The notes under the pieces were generated by a model. It had not been told where the DNA came from. It saw only the letters and a list, made by a program, of their open reading frames with translations, and ran no database searches. 6,793 bases of DNA from a bacterium. GTDB taxonomy: Bacteria; Zhuqueibacterota; Zhuqueibacteria; Residuimicrobiales; Residuimicrobiaceae. Below, in pieces: positions 1 through 6,791 of this stretch (the stretch's first letter is position 1; the number at the start of each line of letters is the position of its first letter). A program made the position numbers and the translations under genes. The DNA lies in NCBI GenBank assembly GCA_012523655.1, contig JAAYTV010000449.1:1-6793 (forward strand). The letters run 5' to 3'.

Positions 1-1666
1 ACAGCGCCGGTTTGAACACAACACGGTCATCCAGCGAAACCTCCCGGAGCAGTTTTTGCCAGGCCCATGCTTTCTTTTGCTGCTGCAAAGTCTGCTGTAT
101 CGTTTTCCTCACCTGTTCGAACGGAAAATACAAATCACGGCTGTCAGCAACCATAATCAGCGAATAGCCATCGCTCGTCTTAATCACCGGACCGCGCGCG
201 GCGCCTGGTTTCATCTGGAAGGCAGCCATGCTGATCTCGCCGAAATCCGCCTTTTTTAAAAAGCCGAGATAACCTTCCCGTTCGCGAAAGCCGGGTCGCA
301 CGGTGTGCAGTCTGGCCAGATCGCGGAACTCTTTTTCGTTGGTGATCGTCGACCTGAGGCGGTACGCCTCTTTTTCTGATGCCAGCAGAATCTCGTAAAC
401 AGACATCTCCCGATCCGCCAAAAATTGATGCAGGTGCTCCTGATAGTATCTTCTTTCATCCGTTTCATCCATGGTGCAGGAGTCCGCATAGGCAGCCAGG
501 TAAGAGGCTGAAAGCAAATGCCGGCGTTTGTCGTCGATCTCTCTGCGGACCATGGGTAGACGATCAATGCCTTTTTCGTCAGCGATGTTGAGCAGGAAAT
601 AGTTGCGCAGACTCACTGCCACCGCTCGGTACAAGCTTCGTTGCAGGATTTCCGGCGAAACCGTGTTAAGGTAACGGCTGAAATCAGCGACGGTCCATTC
701 ACCGCCGTCATAGACCGCCAGTCTCGCGTTCTGACGCTGCTGCAACAGTGTCTGCAAGGGCACGTCCGCCACCTGGGTAATGTCCTGAAATGAGATGAGA
801 CCGTTATTTTTCAACCGCCGTTGCGCTTTTTCCAATTCGATGATGAGGGGCACATTCATGCGAATGTTCTTTGACTGCATCAGCGCCTGTATGCGTTCAT
901 CGCTCTGCTGATTGAGCCGGCGTCGCCACAGTTGTTCACGGATGGATGGCCTTTTCACCAGGTACTCCTGCTCCGTCAGCAACGGACGATAGGTGAGGTT
1001 GTGCAGATAGAGGATATGCCAACCGTATTTGGACTCGACGGGCTTTGAATAGCGACCGACAGACAGCTCAAAGACCGCCTCTTCGAGCCGAAGATCGTCC
1101 AGATCGCCCCAGGATAAAACTCCAAGATCTGCGGCGTTCGCACGCCGGGTGGTATCTTTCATACAGCGGCGGGCCACCGCATCGAACGAGTCCCCTGAAC
1201 GGAGCCGGGCATATAATGAATCGATCACGCTTTTGCGATCGGCGTACAGGTGGCGCACATGCCATTTCATCGACATCTTGCGAAAGGCATCCTGTACCTG
1301 CTCCTCCGGAATGGTCTCCGGACTTGCCGTGCGGCCGATCTCCTGTTGCCAGAGTCCATGAAGGATCACCACGGTCGATTCAGCAGCCATGGCTCGGCGA
1401 AATTCAGGACGCCGCTGTAAACCGGCCTGCAACGCTTTCTCAGCGCAGCGGTAACGACAAGCGATATCGTGAATCACCTGTCTGCGCAATTCCGGAGTAT
1501 CCTGAACATCCACGGCGCTGAACCGCAATCGATCCATCATGGCCCGGGAAAAGGTTGAAGCGCGAATGGGCCGGCCCTCTGCCAGGGCAACAATGGAATC
1601 TTGATCCTGTTCTTGATTGCCGCAGGCAACGAAAAGCAAACAGAGGCCAAAAACCATTCTCTTCAT
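1..1666 (-). CDS. Double-parvulin peptidyl-prolyl isomerase lipoprotein (SurA/PpiC-like), 3' end cut by window
   Basis: The frame is open from ATG at 1666 to the left edge (555 codons, no stop in the window), so the gene is partial at its C terminus. The N terminus MKRMVFGLCLLFVAC looks like a lipoprotein signal with the lipidated Cys at residue 15; Phe at -3 is a slightly atypical lipobox. Two parvulin-type rotamase domains are visible. Domain 1 (about 136-225) has VRHLYA at its start, DLGVLSWGD in the middle and KYGWHIL at its end. Domain 2 (about 420-510) has VYEILLAS, GYLGFLKK and DGYSLIMV. Each is preceded by a SurA-N-like helical segment. The family catalyses prolyl isomerisation and chaperones outer-membrane or secreted proteins in the periplasm. 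Domain 1 keeps both conserved His (H139, H217); domain 2 has Glu425 and Ser502 there, so it is probably not catalytic. The start lies 8 bases after the barrel gene's stop, suggesting co-translation. The family call is firm; the client proteins are inferred. Confidence 0.93.
   Translation of the reverse strand, partial: MKRMVFGLCLLFVACGNQEQDQDSIVALAEGRPIRASTFSRAMMDRLRFSAVDVQDTPELRRQVIHDIACRYRCAEKALQAGLQRRPEFRRAMAAESTVVILHGLWQQEIGRTASPETIPEEQVQDAFRKMSMKWHVRHLYADRKSVIDSLYARLRSGDSFDAVARRCMKDTTRRANAADLGVLSWGDLDDLRLEEAVFELSVGRYSKPVESKYGWHILYLHNLTYRPLLTEQEYLVKRPSIREQLWRRRLNQQSDERIQALMQSKNIRMNVPLIIELEKAQRRLKNNGLISFQDITQVADVPLQTLLQQRQNARLAVYDGGEWTVADFSRYLNTVSPEILQRSLYRAVAVSLRNYFLLNIADEKGIDRLPMVRREIDDKRRHLLSASYLAAYADSCTMDETDERRYYQEHLHQFLADREMSVYEILLASEKEAYRLRSTITNEKEFRDLARLHTVRPGFREREGYLGFLKKADFGEISMAAFQMKPGAARGPVIKTSDGYSLIMVADSRDLYFPFEQVRKTIQQTLQQQKKAWAWQKLLREVSLDDRVVFKPAL
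137..409 (-). other. Parvulin domain 2, conserved histidines replaced
   Basis: This encodes residues about 420-510. The fold pattern is recognisable (EILLAS, FRDLARLH, GYLGFLKKADFGE, AAFQMKPGAARGPV, DGYSLIMV), but the position of the first conserved His is Glu425 and the usual GWH is GYS (Ser502). The domain probably binds substrate or is structural rather than catalytic; that functional reading is inference. Confidence 0.75.
992..1261 (-). other. Parvulin domain 1, apparently active-site intact
   Basis: This encodes residues about 136-225 of the lipoprotein. The order RHLYA, then F-x-x-VARR, DLGVLSWGD, F-x-L-x-x-G, and finally YGWHILYL follows the parvulin pattern. The two conserved histidines of the family are at H139 and H217. 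Domain limits are by eye. Confidence 0.85.
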
Positions 1667-1672
1667 CGCAGG

Positions 1673-1676
1673 CCCT
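1673..1676 (-). promoter_or_regulatory. Ribosome binding site of the isomerase lipoprotein gene
   Basis: AGGG sits 6 bases before the ATG at 1666 and overlaps the TAG stop of the upstream barrel gene. This favours the first ATG over the in-frame ATG three codons later, and suggests translational coupling. Confidence 0.55.
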
Positions 1677-2745
1677 AGAACACCAGGCCGAGGGAAAACC
1701 GCTGAGCGTTTTCCAGTACGCCCCAATCAGCCCAGCAGTAGTCGATACGAATGCCCATCATGCCGCGACGATAGAGATCAATGCCGCCGCCGCAGGTCAA
1801 GCCATTGATATGATCGCGTTCGAAAAGACTTTCAAAGCCGCCGCGCAGGTAAAACATATTGGCGAAGCCGTATTCCATGCCGAGGCTGATGCTCTCGGTG
1901 GCAAAGCTGGGATGACAGACGTCCATTGCTCCCAGTATTTTGCCAAAAGAACCAAATGTACGTTCATAAGAAATGCCGACGCGAAAAAGCAAAGGCAGAG
2001 AATATTCGCTGGTCTTATAATTCACCGGCACGCGATCATAGTTTTCCACACTTTCATCTGGATCAACGATGGTGCGAATGTGACGACCACGTATTTCAAT
2101 TTTGGTGCCAAAATTATTTACCGATGCACCCAATCGCAGACCTTTAACGACGGTATTATAAAAAACGCCGACATCCAAGGCCATGGCGCTGCCGGTCTCG
2201 CTCCAGATGCGCTGCGAAATATACTTGCCGCTGAGGCCGAAAGAAAAACGATCGGTAAAGGCAATGGCATATGACAGGGCCACGCTGATATCGCGGCCGG
2301 AATAAATTTCTCCTGTGCCCTCCGGCCGTTCAACTGTACGGACAGGCTCATCCCCATAATCGAGAGCATTATAACTCAATCCGAATGTGGACCGCAAACT
2401 GGGAACTGGGACAACAAGACCGGCAAAATCGTGATAGGTGTCCACCAACCATTTATTGTGCGCCAGCTCGCATTGCACACCGTTGATCCAGGCAATGCCT
2501 GCAGGATTCCAATACAAGGCAGTGGCATCATTGGCGATGGAGGTATAGGCCCCGCCCAGGGCCATGGCGCGAGCGCCAACGCCGATTTCCAAAAAGGCAG
2601 CGGCGCCGGTCCCAACGCCGGAAACGTCGGCAACAAACTCGACGCCTCCTTCCTTATCGGTCTGGGTCCAGGCCAGACTTGTCCAGACCAGCAAAAGGCC
2701 TGCAACCAGTGTGCAGAAATACGTCTTAATCGACCCTACTTTCAT
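1675..2745 (-). CDS. PorV/PorQ family outer-membrane beta-barrel protein
   Basis: This 356-residue protein has an N-terminal signal peptide (residues 1 to about 27, hydrophobic core TLVAGLLLVW) followed by the hallmark N-terminal block of the PorV/PorQ family within the FadL-like superfamily: FLEIGVGARAMALGG at 51-65, then NDATALYWNPAGIA at 72-85. The rest is alternating amphipathic segments rich in Gly and aromatics, ending SLGLVF with a terminal Phe, as expected for a barrel inserted by the Bam machinery. In Bacteroidota, PorV is the shuttle that takes type IX secretion cargo by its C-terminal domain to the surface, while PorQ and other relatives have less defined roles; I cannot tell which this is from sequence alone. 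The context, directly after a gene whose product has a sorting-type C-terminal domain, favours an export role. ATG at 2745 was chosen over TTG at 2757 because GAGG lies 6 bases upstream; the TTG would abut the previous stop and have its ribosome site inside that gene. Confidence 0.92.
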   Translation of the reverse strand: MKVGSIKTYFCTLVAGLLLVWTSLAWTQTDKEGGVEFVADVSGVGTGAAAFLEIGVGARAMALGGAYTSIANDATALYWNPAGIAWINGVQCELAHNKWLVDTYHDFAGLVVPVPSLRSTFGLSYNALDYGDEPVRTVERPEGTGEIYSGRDISVALSYAIAFTDRFSFGLSGKYISQRIWSETGSAMALDVGVFYNTVVKGLRLGASVNNFGTKIEIRGRHIRTIVDPDESVENYDRVPVNYKTSEYSLPLLFRVGISYERTFGSFGKILGAMDVCHPSFATESISLGMEYGFANMFYLRGGFESLFERDHINGLTCGGGIDLYRRGMMGIRIDYCWADWGVLENAQRFSLGLVF

Positions 2746-2751
2746 AAGCAA

Positions 2752-2755
2752 CCTC
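2752..2755 (-). promoter_or_regulatory. Ribosome binding site of the PorV-like gene
   Basis: GAGG is followed by TTGCTT and then ATG at 2745, a standard 6-base spacing. It lies in the 12-base gap after the TAA at 2758-2760 and decides the start: the in-frame TTG at 2757 would have to be translated across this site. Confidence 0.75.
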
Positions 2756-2757
2756 AA

Positions 2758-3078
2758 TTATTTTATAATCGCAAATTTGCCTTTTTTTCCACCGCTTCCG
2801 GGCGTGTGCACATAAAAGAAATAATATCCGGAAGCAATTTCCAAACCATCGCGGGTGCGTAAATCCCACGATTCACGGCCTTTATCTAAGGTCGCAGAAT
2901 GCCGAATCTCACGAACCAGTCTTCCGGCAACAGTAAAAATAGATATGGTACATTCTGTCGGCAGGTTTACAAAATCAATTCGACGGTTTCCGCGTCCCAT
3001 GTCGGTGCTCATCATTTTTTGTTCCAGACTGCTGGCAGCGACATACGGATTAGGTACAACATAAATATCATTTAAATC
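2758..3078 (-). other. C-terminal FlgD-Ig / type IX-like sorting domain
   Basis: This encodes residues about 1066-1171 of the large protein. Landmarks are IYVVPNPYV (1070-1077), RIDFVNLP (1098-1105), FTVAGRLVREI (1113-1123), WDLRTRDG (1136-1143), ASGYYFFYV (1147-1155) and the terminal GKFAIIK. In T9SS bacteria such domains target cargo to the outer-membrane translocon and are often removed. Use for export here is inferred from the family and the neighbouring PorV-like gene. Confidence 0.82.
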
Positions 3079-3255
3079 CTGCTGCAATGTCGCTCTTTCC
3101 GTGGTATTGCCGGTTATAGCAAATTCGAATACATCATTGCGATCGAATGGTTTGCGAGTCGTAAGGCGCAAAATGTCGCCTCGTTGCGGAACTATTTGCT
3201 GCATGTCTGCGGGCGCATCGGCCGGCATGCTTATAAATAAATGCCAGGCTCTTTG
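2758..3255 (-). repeat. Paralogous coding repeat, copy 1 (pairs with 6294-6791)
   Basis: This encodes the last 165 residues plus stop of the 1171-residue protein, starting at QRAWHLF (residue 1007). It is the same length as copy 2 with no gap needed. The protein similarity is high, but the DNA is clearly diverged at many third positions, so this is an established duplication rather than a recent one. Confidence 0.8.
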
Positions 3256-6200
3256 TTGATAGACGATCTGTCCGTTGGGTTGCAGCGTTGGTTTGACATA
3301 AATCCAGAGATCATCTCCGTTGCTTAATTTGGTTTTCAAGGACTCTGGTTCCGTGCGGTTGATGGTCGTTCGATAGCGTACGCGAAACGGATTGGCTGGC
3401 TCGGTGATGTCCCATATCTGGAAATTGGTGATGGCATTGTTGCCCATGGAGGTGTCTGCGCCGACGTCCAGAATGCGCACCTCGTAATCCCTGGGCACGG
3501 CTTTGCCGCTGATGCTGTTCATCGTCGCCACCAAGTTGGTGTTGCTCTTGCTCCACTGCGCTTCTTTGAAAGAGATCGTGGAATCGTTAGCGATGCTCAG
3601 AACGAATCCATCGAAAATTTTGTCGCCCAATCCTTTGACAGAATAATCAGCGGTGGGAATCAGCAGTGTGTCCTGACTGGTCTGATCGATAAACCAGGCG
3701 CCGGAAGTCAAGCCGGTTAACCGGGATTCCCCTACGCCATTCAGGTCAGAGAGGGAATTATCATCCACAAACGACAAGCGATACACGTGTCCGCTTTTGA
3801 CTTCATACGGCGAGATGATGTCCAGCGCCACCCTACCGGTCCCATAGCCGGAAACATGCTGCACACCGTTTTCAAGTTGCGGCTTGACATAACCAGCCGC
3901 TGATTCCATAGGAATCACCTTCGCGCAATTTTGATCCACATAAATGACGCTGCCCAGGGCATTGATTTGAATGATGGCCGAGCACTCGGTCGGCGAAACC
4001 GGTTGAAGATTGAGGCGATCCGACAGTTTGCGTTCATAAAAATCCGTATGGTATCCCTTGTCATAAGACACCACGGCGTAGTGATACGTGCGACCATTGG
4101 TCACGGACGTATCCACGTAAAAGTGACGAAGACCGGTATCCTGGCCCATGGCAAAACCAATGCCCAGATCGGATTCCGCTCCACCTTCGCGGCCGATGGT
4201 GATGGGATGTGGACCGACCAAGCCGTCTTTCAAATCGAATTGGGCCAGAGATTCATACAACAAGGGATTGTTAAAAGCATCACGTATGGTCTTGATGTCG
4301 CTAAAAGTCGGATCAGTACTTTTATATATTTTATATCCCTCAAAGTCATTGCCGTAAACCGGATCTTTGGAAAACTCGGCACGGTTGTCCCAGGTGAGGA
4401 CGACTCGGCGATCGCCGGCCACCGCAACTAGCACCGGTTTGCGCGGAGGTTTGGTGAAATTATAATCATTGTCGTAAATGGTTTGCATGGTGCGCTTGTT
4501 GCGAAAGATATCATCCATATCATTGCCGAACAAACAGGCGATGGCGTAGCGCTGGGTGCCTTCCTTACCCGACTCTAACGGCACAAAACCGCAGCCATAG
4601 GTAACACTGATATCGGCCTCATAACCCGCTTCGATATTAAAATTTCCCGGTTGCAGCTCAGTGTACCAAAAAGCCTCATCGTCAGCCTGGCGATTGTTAA
4701 CTGCCTTGAGATACCAGGAGGTCAAACCCACCTGATCGGATTCATCATTGTCCGTATAATCAAAATTAGGCTCGCCCCAGTCCGGCTTGCCGTTTGCTTC
4801 AGTGCCGTTGGCGTCCGGTCCGGTGTAATCATCATCGTCCGGACCGATACCGTCAGAACCTACATCGTCGCGCAGAGGCTCATAATCAAGCAAACCGTTG
4901 TTGTTGACATCTTCGCCTTCCTCCAAAAGGCCGCTATAATTGAGATCTTCAGTATCCCATACCGCGTTGCCGTTTTGGTCCACCCAGGTTTTCCAATCTC
5001 CGTCGTTGTCGATCTTGTCGTACTGCGACTCGTCAATGATGCCGTCCTCGTCGTTATCTTTGCCGTCTGCCGGCAATCCCGGACTTTCCAAAAAAGCATA
5101 GCCGAAATAACCGGTAGGCGCTAATTTGGCGGTGCGCCAGGTTTCCAGGCCATCCCACACATAAGTGATATCGTCTTCTGTATCAAAGGAGGATTTGTTG
5201 CCTGACTGGTTGCTGCCGACATCCACGTCACAGTACATGCCGATAATGGATTTATCGATACGTTTGCCGAAATTGGTCACATCATACAATGAAAGCAAAA
5301 TATCTTCAGCCAACCGAGCGTTCCATTGATAGTTGCGAACCTTGACCGTGATGCCCAGACCCCGACGCCCATCAGGCCAGGGACGCGTATCCGGTTCGGT
5401 CGTGCCTGGCAGATTTTGCGGATAATATTCGAATTCATCGTTCTCGTGATCATCCATGATGTAATAGGATTCCTGATCAGCGCGTACATAATACCCATAT
5501 TCACCGTTCCATTTGCCGGCGCAAGGTCCGGTTTTAAAATCATCAACACCGGGCACACGCCAGTCACCGGCGTAGCTCTGCGGCGGCCAATCAGTAGGCC
5601 AGGTTTCACGACGGTGACTCATGGCCGACCACTCGGCCTCATTGATCATGCTCAAATCCAAAACACCGTTTTTATTGAAATCCTCTGCATTCTGCAGAAC
5701 GCCATCGCCTTCGCCGACGTCGTGCGTATCAGGCAGGCCGTCTACCCCCACATCTTCGCTGATGCCGCCCATGTCCCAATCAGCGGAACTGGGGTGGTGG
5801 TTGTTATAGTAACGCGGTAAAGGCATAAAATGGTAGTGGTGCGATTGATCCGGAGATAATTCCAACAAACCGGTGCGATTGAAACGATCAGAGACGATAT
5901 GAATGGTATGGTCAAATTTATCCTTAACCTCGCCGGCGACATAATAGACAAATGCATAACCGTAGGGTCGCTGCTTCGCTCCTTTAGGCCAATTCATACC
6001 GCAAAAGCCGCCTTGATAGCCGTTGGCCAGCTGGCCTTGATTGATAAAACCCGCTTCGATCAGATTACCGTCGTGTTTGGCAAACCGGACATATTTGGAC
6101 CAACCCACCAGGGCCGAGCTTTTTAATAAAGAGACATAGGCTCGGCTGTTCAAATATTCCGCATTATTTTCCACCGATGGATGATTTTTTTTATCATCAT

Positions 6201-6273
6201 CTTTTTCCACTGCGCTGATCGTACTGAGAAGGAGCAAAAGTAAAATGGAGCTGTGCATTGATTTTCGTCGCAT
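2758..6273 (-). CDS. Large secreted protein with Ca-binding-type Asp loops, FN3 domain and type IX-like C-terminal sorting domain
   Basis: This complete 1171-residue protein starts with a signal peptide (SSILLLLLLSTISA, likely cut after A21). Residues about 35-400 match no domain I can name; they are rich in Tyr, Trp and Asp, with a first DxNxNG loop near 198-206. Residues 403-514 are an Asp/Asn-rich block of EF-hand, dockerin or thrombospondin-3 type loops such as DNDEDGIIDE and EDVNNNGLLD. A fibronectin-III-like domain follows at about 609-745 (VVLTWDN, FEGYKIYKS, YHYAVVSYD), with a long insertion between strands. A beta-rich region (750-1065) leads to the C-terminal FlgD-Ig/type IX-type sorting domain (1066-1171). 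It is probably exported to the periplasm and then to the surface, using the PorV-like protein encoded just downstream. No catalytic motif is visible, so an adhesive or structural role is possible but not shown. The start ATG has GAGAG 8 bases upstream; an in-frame ATG at codon 6 is less well supported. Confidence 0.9.
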   Translation of the reverse strand: MRRKSMHSSILLLLLLSTISAVEKDDDKKNHPSVENNAEYLNSRAYVSLLKSSALVGWSKYVRFAKHDGNLIEAGFINQGQLANGYQGGFCGMNWPKGAKQRPYGYAFVYYVAGEVKDKFDHTIHIVSDRFNRTGLLELSPDQSHHYHFMPLPRYYNNHHPSSADWDMGGISEDVGVDGLPDTHDVGEGDGVLQNAEDFNKNGVLDLSMINEAEWSAMSHRRETWPTDWPPQSYAGDWRVPGVDDFKTGPCAGKWNGEYGYYVRADQESYYIMDDHENDEFEYYPQNLPGTTEPDTRPWPDGRRGLGITVKVRNYQWNARLAEDILLSLYDVTNFGKRIDKSIIGMYCDVDVGSNQSGNKSSFDTEDDITYVWDGLETWRTAKLAPTGYFGYAFLESPGLPADGKDNDEDGIIDESQYDKIDNDGDWKTWVDQNGNAVWDTEDLNYSGLLEEGEDVNNNGLLDYEPLRDDVGSDGIGPDDDDYTGPDANGTEANGKPDWGEPNFDYTDNDESDQVGLTSWYLKAVNNRQADDEAFWYTELQPGNFNIEAGYEADISVTYGCGFVPLESGKEGTQRYAIACLFGNDMDDIFRNKRTMQTIYDNDYNFTKPPRKPVLVAVAGDRRVVLTWDNRAEFSKDPVYGNDFEGYKIYKSTDPTFSDIKTIRDAFNNPLLYESLAQFDLKDGLVGPHPITIGREGGAESDLGIGFAMGQDTGLRHFYVDTSVTNGRTYHYAVVSYDKGYHTDFYERKLSDRLNLQPVSPTECSAIIQINALGSVIYVDQNCAKVIPMESAAGYVKPQLENGVQHVSGYGTGRVALDIISPYEVKSGHVYRLSFVDDNSLSDLNGVGESRLTGLTSGAWFIDQTSQDTLLIPTADYSVKGLGDKIFDGFVLSIANDSTISFKEAQWSKSNTNLVATMNSISGKAVPRDYEVRILDVGADTSMGNNAITNFQIWDITEPANPFRVRYRTTINRTEPESLKTKLSNGDDLWIYVKPTLQPNGQIVYQQRAWHLFISMPADAPADMQQIVPQRGDILRLTTRKPFDRNDVFEFAITGNTTERATLQQDLNDIYVVPNPYVAASSLEQKMMSTDMGRGNRRIDFVNLPTECTISIFTVAGRLVREIRHSATLDKGRESWDLRTRDGLEIASGYYFFYVHTPGSGGKKGKFAIIK
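4039..4449 (-). other. Fibronectin type III-like domain with a long internal insertion
   Basis: This encodes residues about 609-745. A PPRKPVLVAVAGDRRVVLTW-type strand A/B region with its Trp, an FEGYKIYKS strand and a terminal RTYHYAVVSYD strand match FN3 anatomy. The 70-odd residues between the middle and last strands exceed the usual loop. Such domains normally act as spacers or binding modules in extracellular proteins. Confidence 0.7.
4732..5067 (-). other. Asp/Asn-rich calcium-binding-type loop block
   Basis: This encodes residues about 403-514. Several DxDxDG-like loops follow each other: DNDEDGIIDE (406-415), DNDGDW (422-427), DQNGNAVWD (432-440), DVNNNGLLDYE (455-465), then PDDDDYTGPDANG and EPNFDYTDNDESDQ. 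The spacing resembles EF-hand/dockerin and thrombospondin type 3 repeats, which bind Ca2+ in secreted proteins. Metal binding is inferred, not shown. Confidence 0.7.
5656..5754 (-). other. N-terminal Asp-rich loop pair
   Basis: This encodes residues about 174-206 and contains VGVDGLPDTHD, GEGDGVLQ and EDFNKNGVLD. The last has the DxNxNGxxD layout of a calcium-binding loop and closely resembles EDVNNNGLLD at 454-463 of the same protein, suggesting that one loop type was used twice. Confidence 0.55.
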
Positions 6274-6281
6274 GTATCATT

Positions 6282-6286
6282 CTCTC
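6282..6286 (-). promoter_or_regulatory. Ribosome binding site of the 1171-residue protein gene
   Basis: GAGAG lies 8 bases before the ATG at 6273, within the 20-base gap after the upstream gene's TGA. It supports this ATG over the in-frame ATG five codons later, which has no purine-rich site at a suitable distance. Confidence 0.6.
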
Positions 6287-6293
6287 ATAGGGT

Positions 6294-6791
6294 TCATTTG
6301 ATGACAGCAAATTTGCCTTTCTTGCCGCCTATACCGGGTGCATCGACATAATAAAAATAGTATCCGGATGCAATTTCGAGTCCGTCTTTGGTACGTAAAT
6401 CCCAGATTTCGCGCCCTTTATCAATATCGGCGTTATGCTGGATTGTTCGCACCAGTCGCCCGGAAACGGTATAAATGTTGATCGTACATCTTGCCGGCAG
6501 ATGGACAAAATCGATGCGTCGGTCTCCTCTGCCGATATCCCGGTTGATGATTTTACGCTCCAGAGTGCTGGTGGCGATATAGGGATTCGGAACCACGCAG
6601 ATGTCAGCCAATTCAGTGCGGGCGACTTGGGCGTTTACTTCATTGCCGGTCATAGTGAATTCAAAGACATCCCGTCGATCAAAAGGCTTGTTGGTGGTAA
6701 GGCGCAGCACAGCGCCTTTCTGCGGCACGATCTGCTGCGTGCCGGCAGGCGCATCCGGCGGCATGACTACAAACAGGTGCCACGCGCGCTG
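6294..6791 (-). repeat. Paralogous coding repeat, copy 2 (pairs with 2758-3255)
   Basis: This is the matching segment in the partial upstream gene, in the same orientation. Divergence concentrates in a 14-residue stretch between TGN and VVPNPY (3 of 14 identical), the linker ahead of the sorting domain; both flanks are much better conserved. The repeat probably continues beyond the window. Confidence 0.8.

Noticed and set aside
1045..1521. 158-codon open frame on the plus strand
   Set aside because: It lies antisense to the isomerase lipoprotein gene; its Arg/Pro/Ser-rich translation is typical of a shadow of GC-rich coding DNA.
1555..2274. 239-codon open frame on the plus strand
   Set aside because: It lies antisense across the PorV-like gene and the start of the isomerase gene, both strongly supported by protein motifs; its translation is low-complexity and shows no family pattern.
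2746..2757. TTG at 2757 as the start of the PorV-like gene
   Set aside because: The GAGG site lies inside that extension at the right distance from ATG at 2745, and the extra four residues add nothing to the signal peptide.
2431..2862. 143-codon open frame on the plus strand across the barrel/cargo junction
   Set aside because: It spans the intergenic gap antisense to two well-supported genes and shows no start signal or recognisable motif.
4732..5067. Dockerin domain of a cellulosome
   Set aside because: The loops are dockerin-like in part, but the spacing is irregular, the block is internal, and no cohesin or glycoside hydrolase is nearby.
3931..5820. Plus-strand open frames at 3931-4431, 4651-5124 and 5326-5820
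   Set aside because: All are antisense to the 1171-residue gene. The Ile/Val-rich translations come from reading Asp/Asn-rich codons in reverse, not from membrane proteins.
6274..6293. Possible promoter or terminator between the two cargo genes
   Set aside because: Only 20 bases, with no hairpin or promoter-like hexamers; it holds the ribosome binding site.
6762..6764. ATG at 6764 as the true start of the right-hand gene
   Set aside because: The frame continues open to the edge, and the preceding residues still match the paralog (QRAWHLF), so the start is outside the window.
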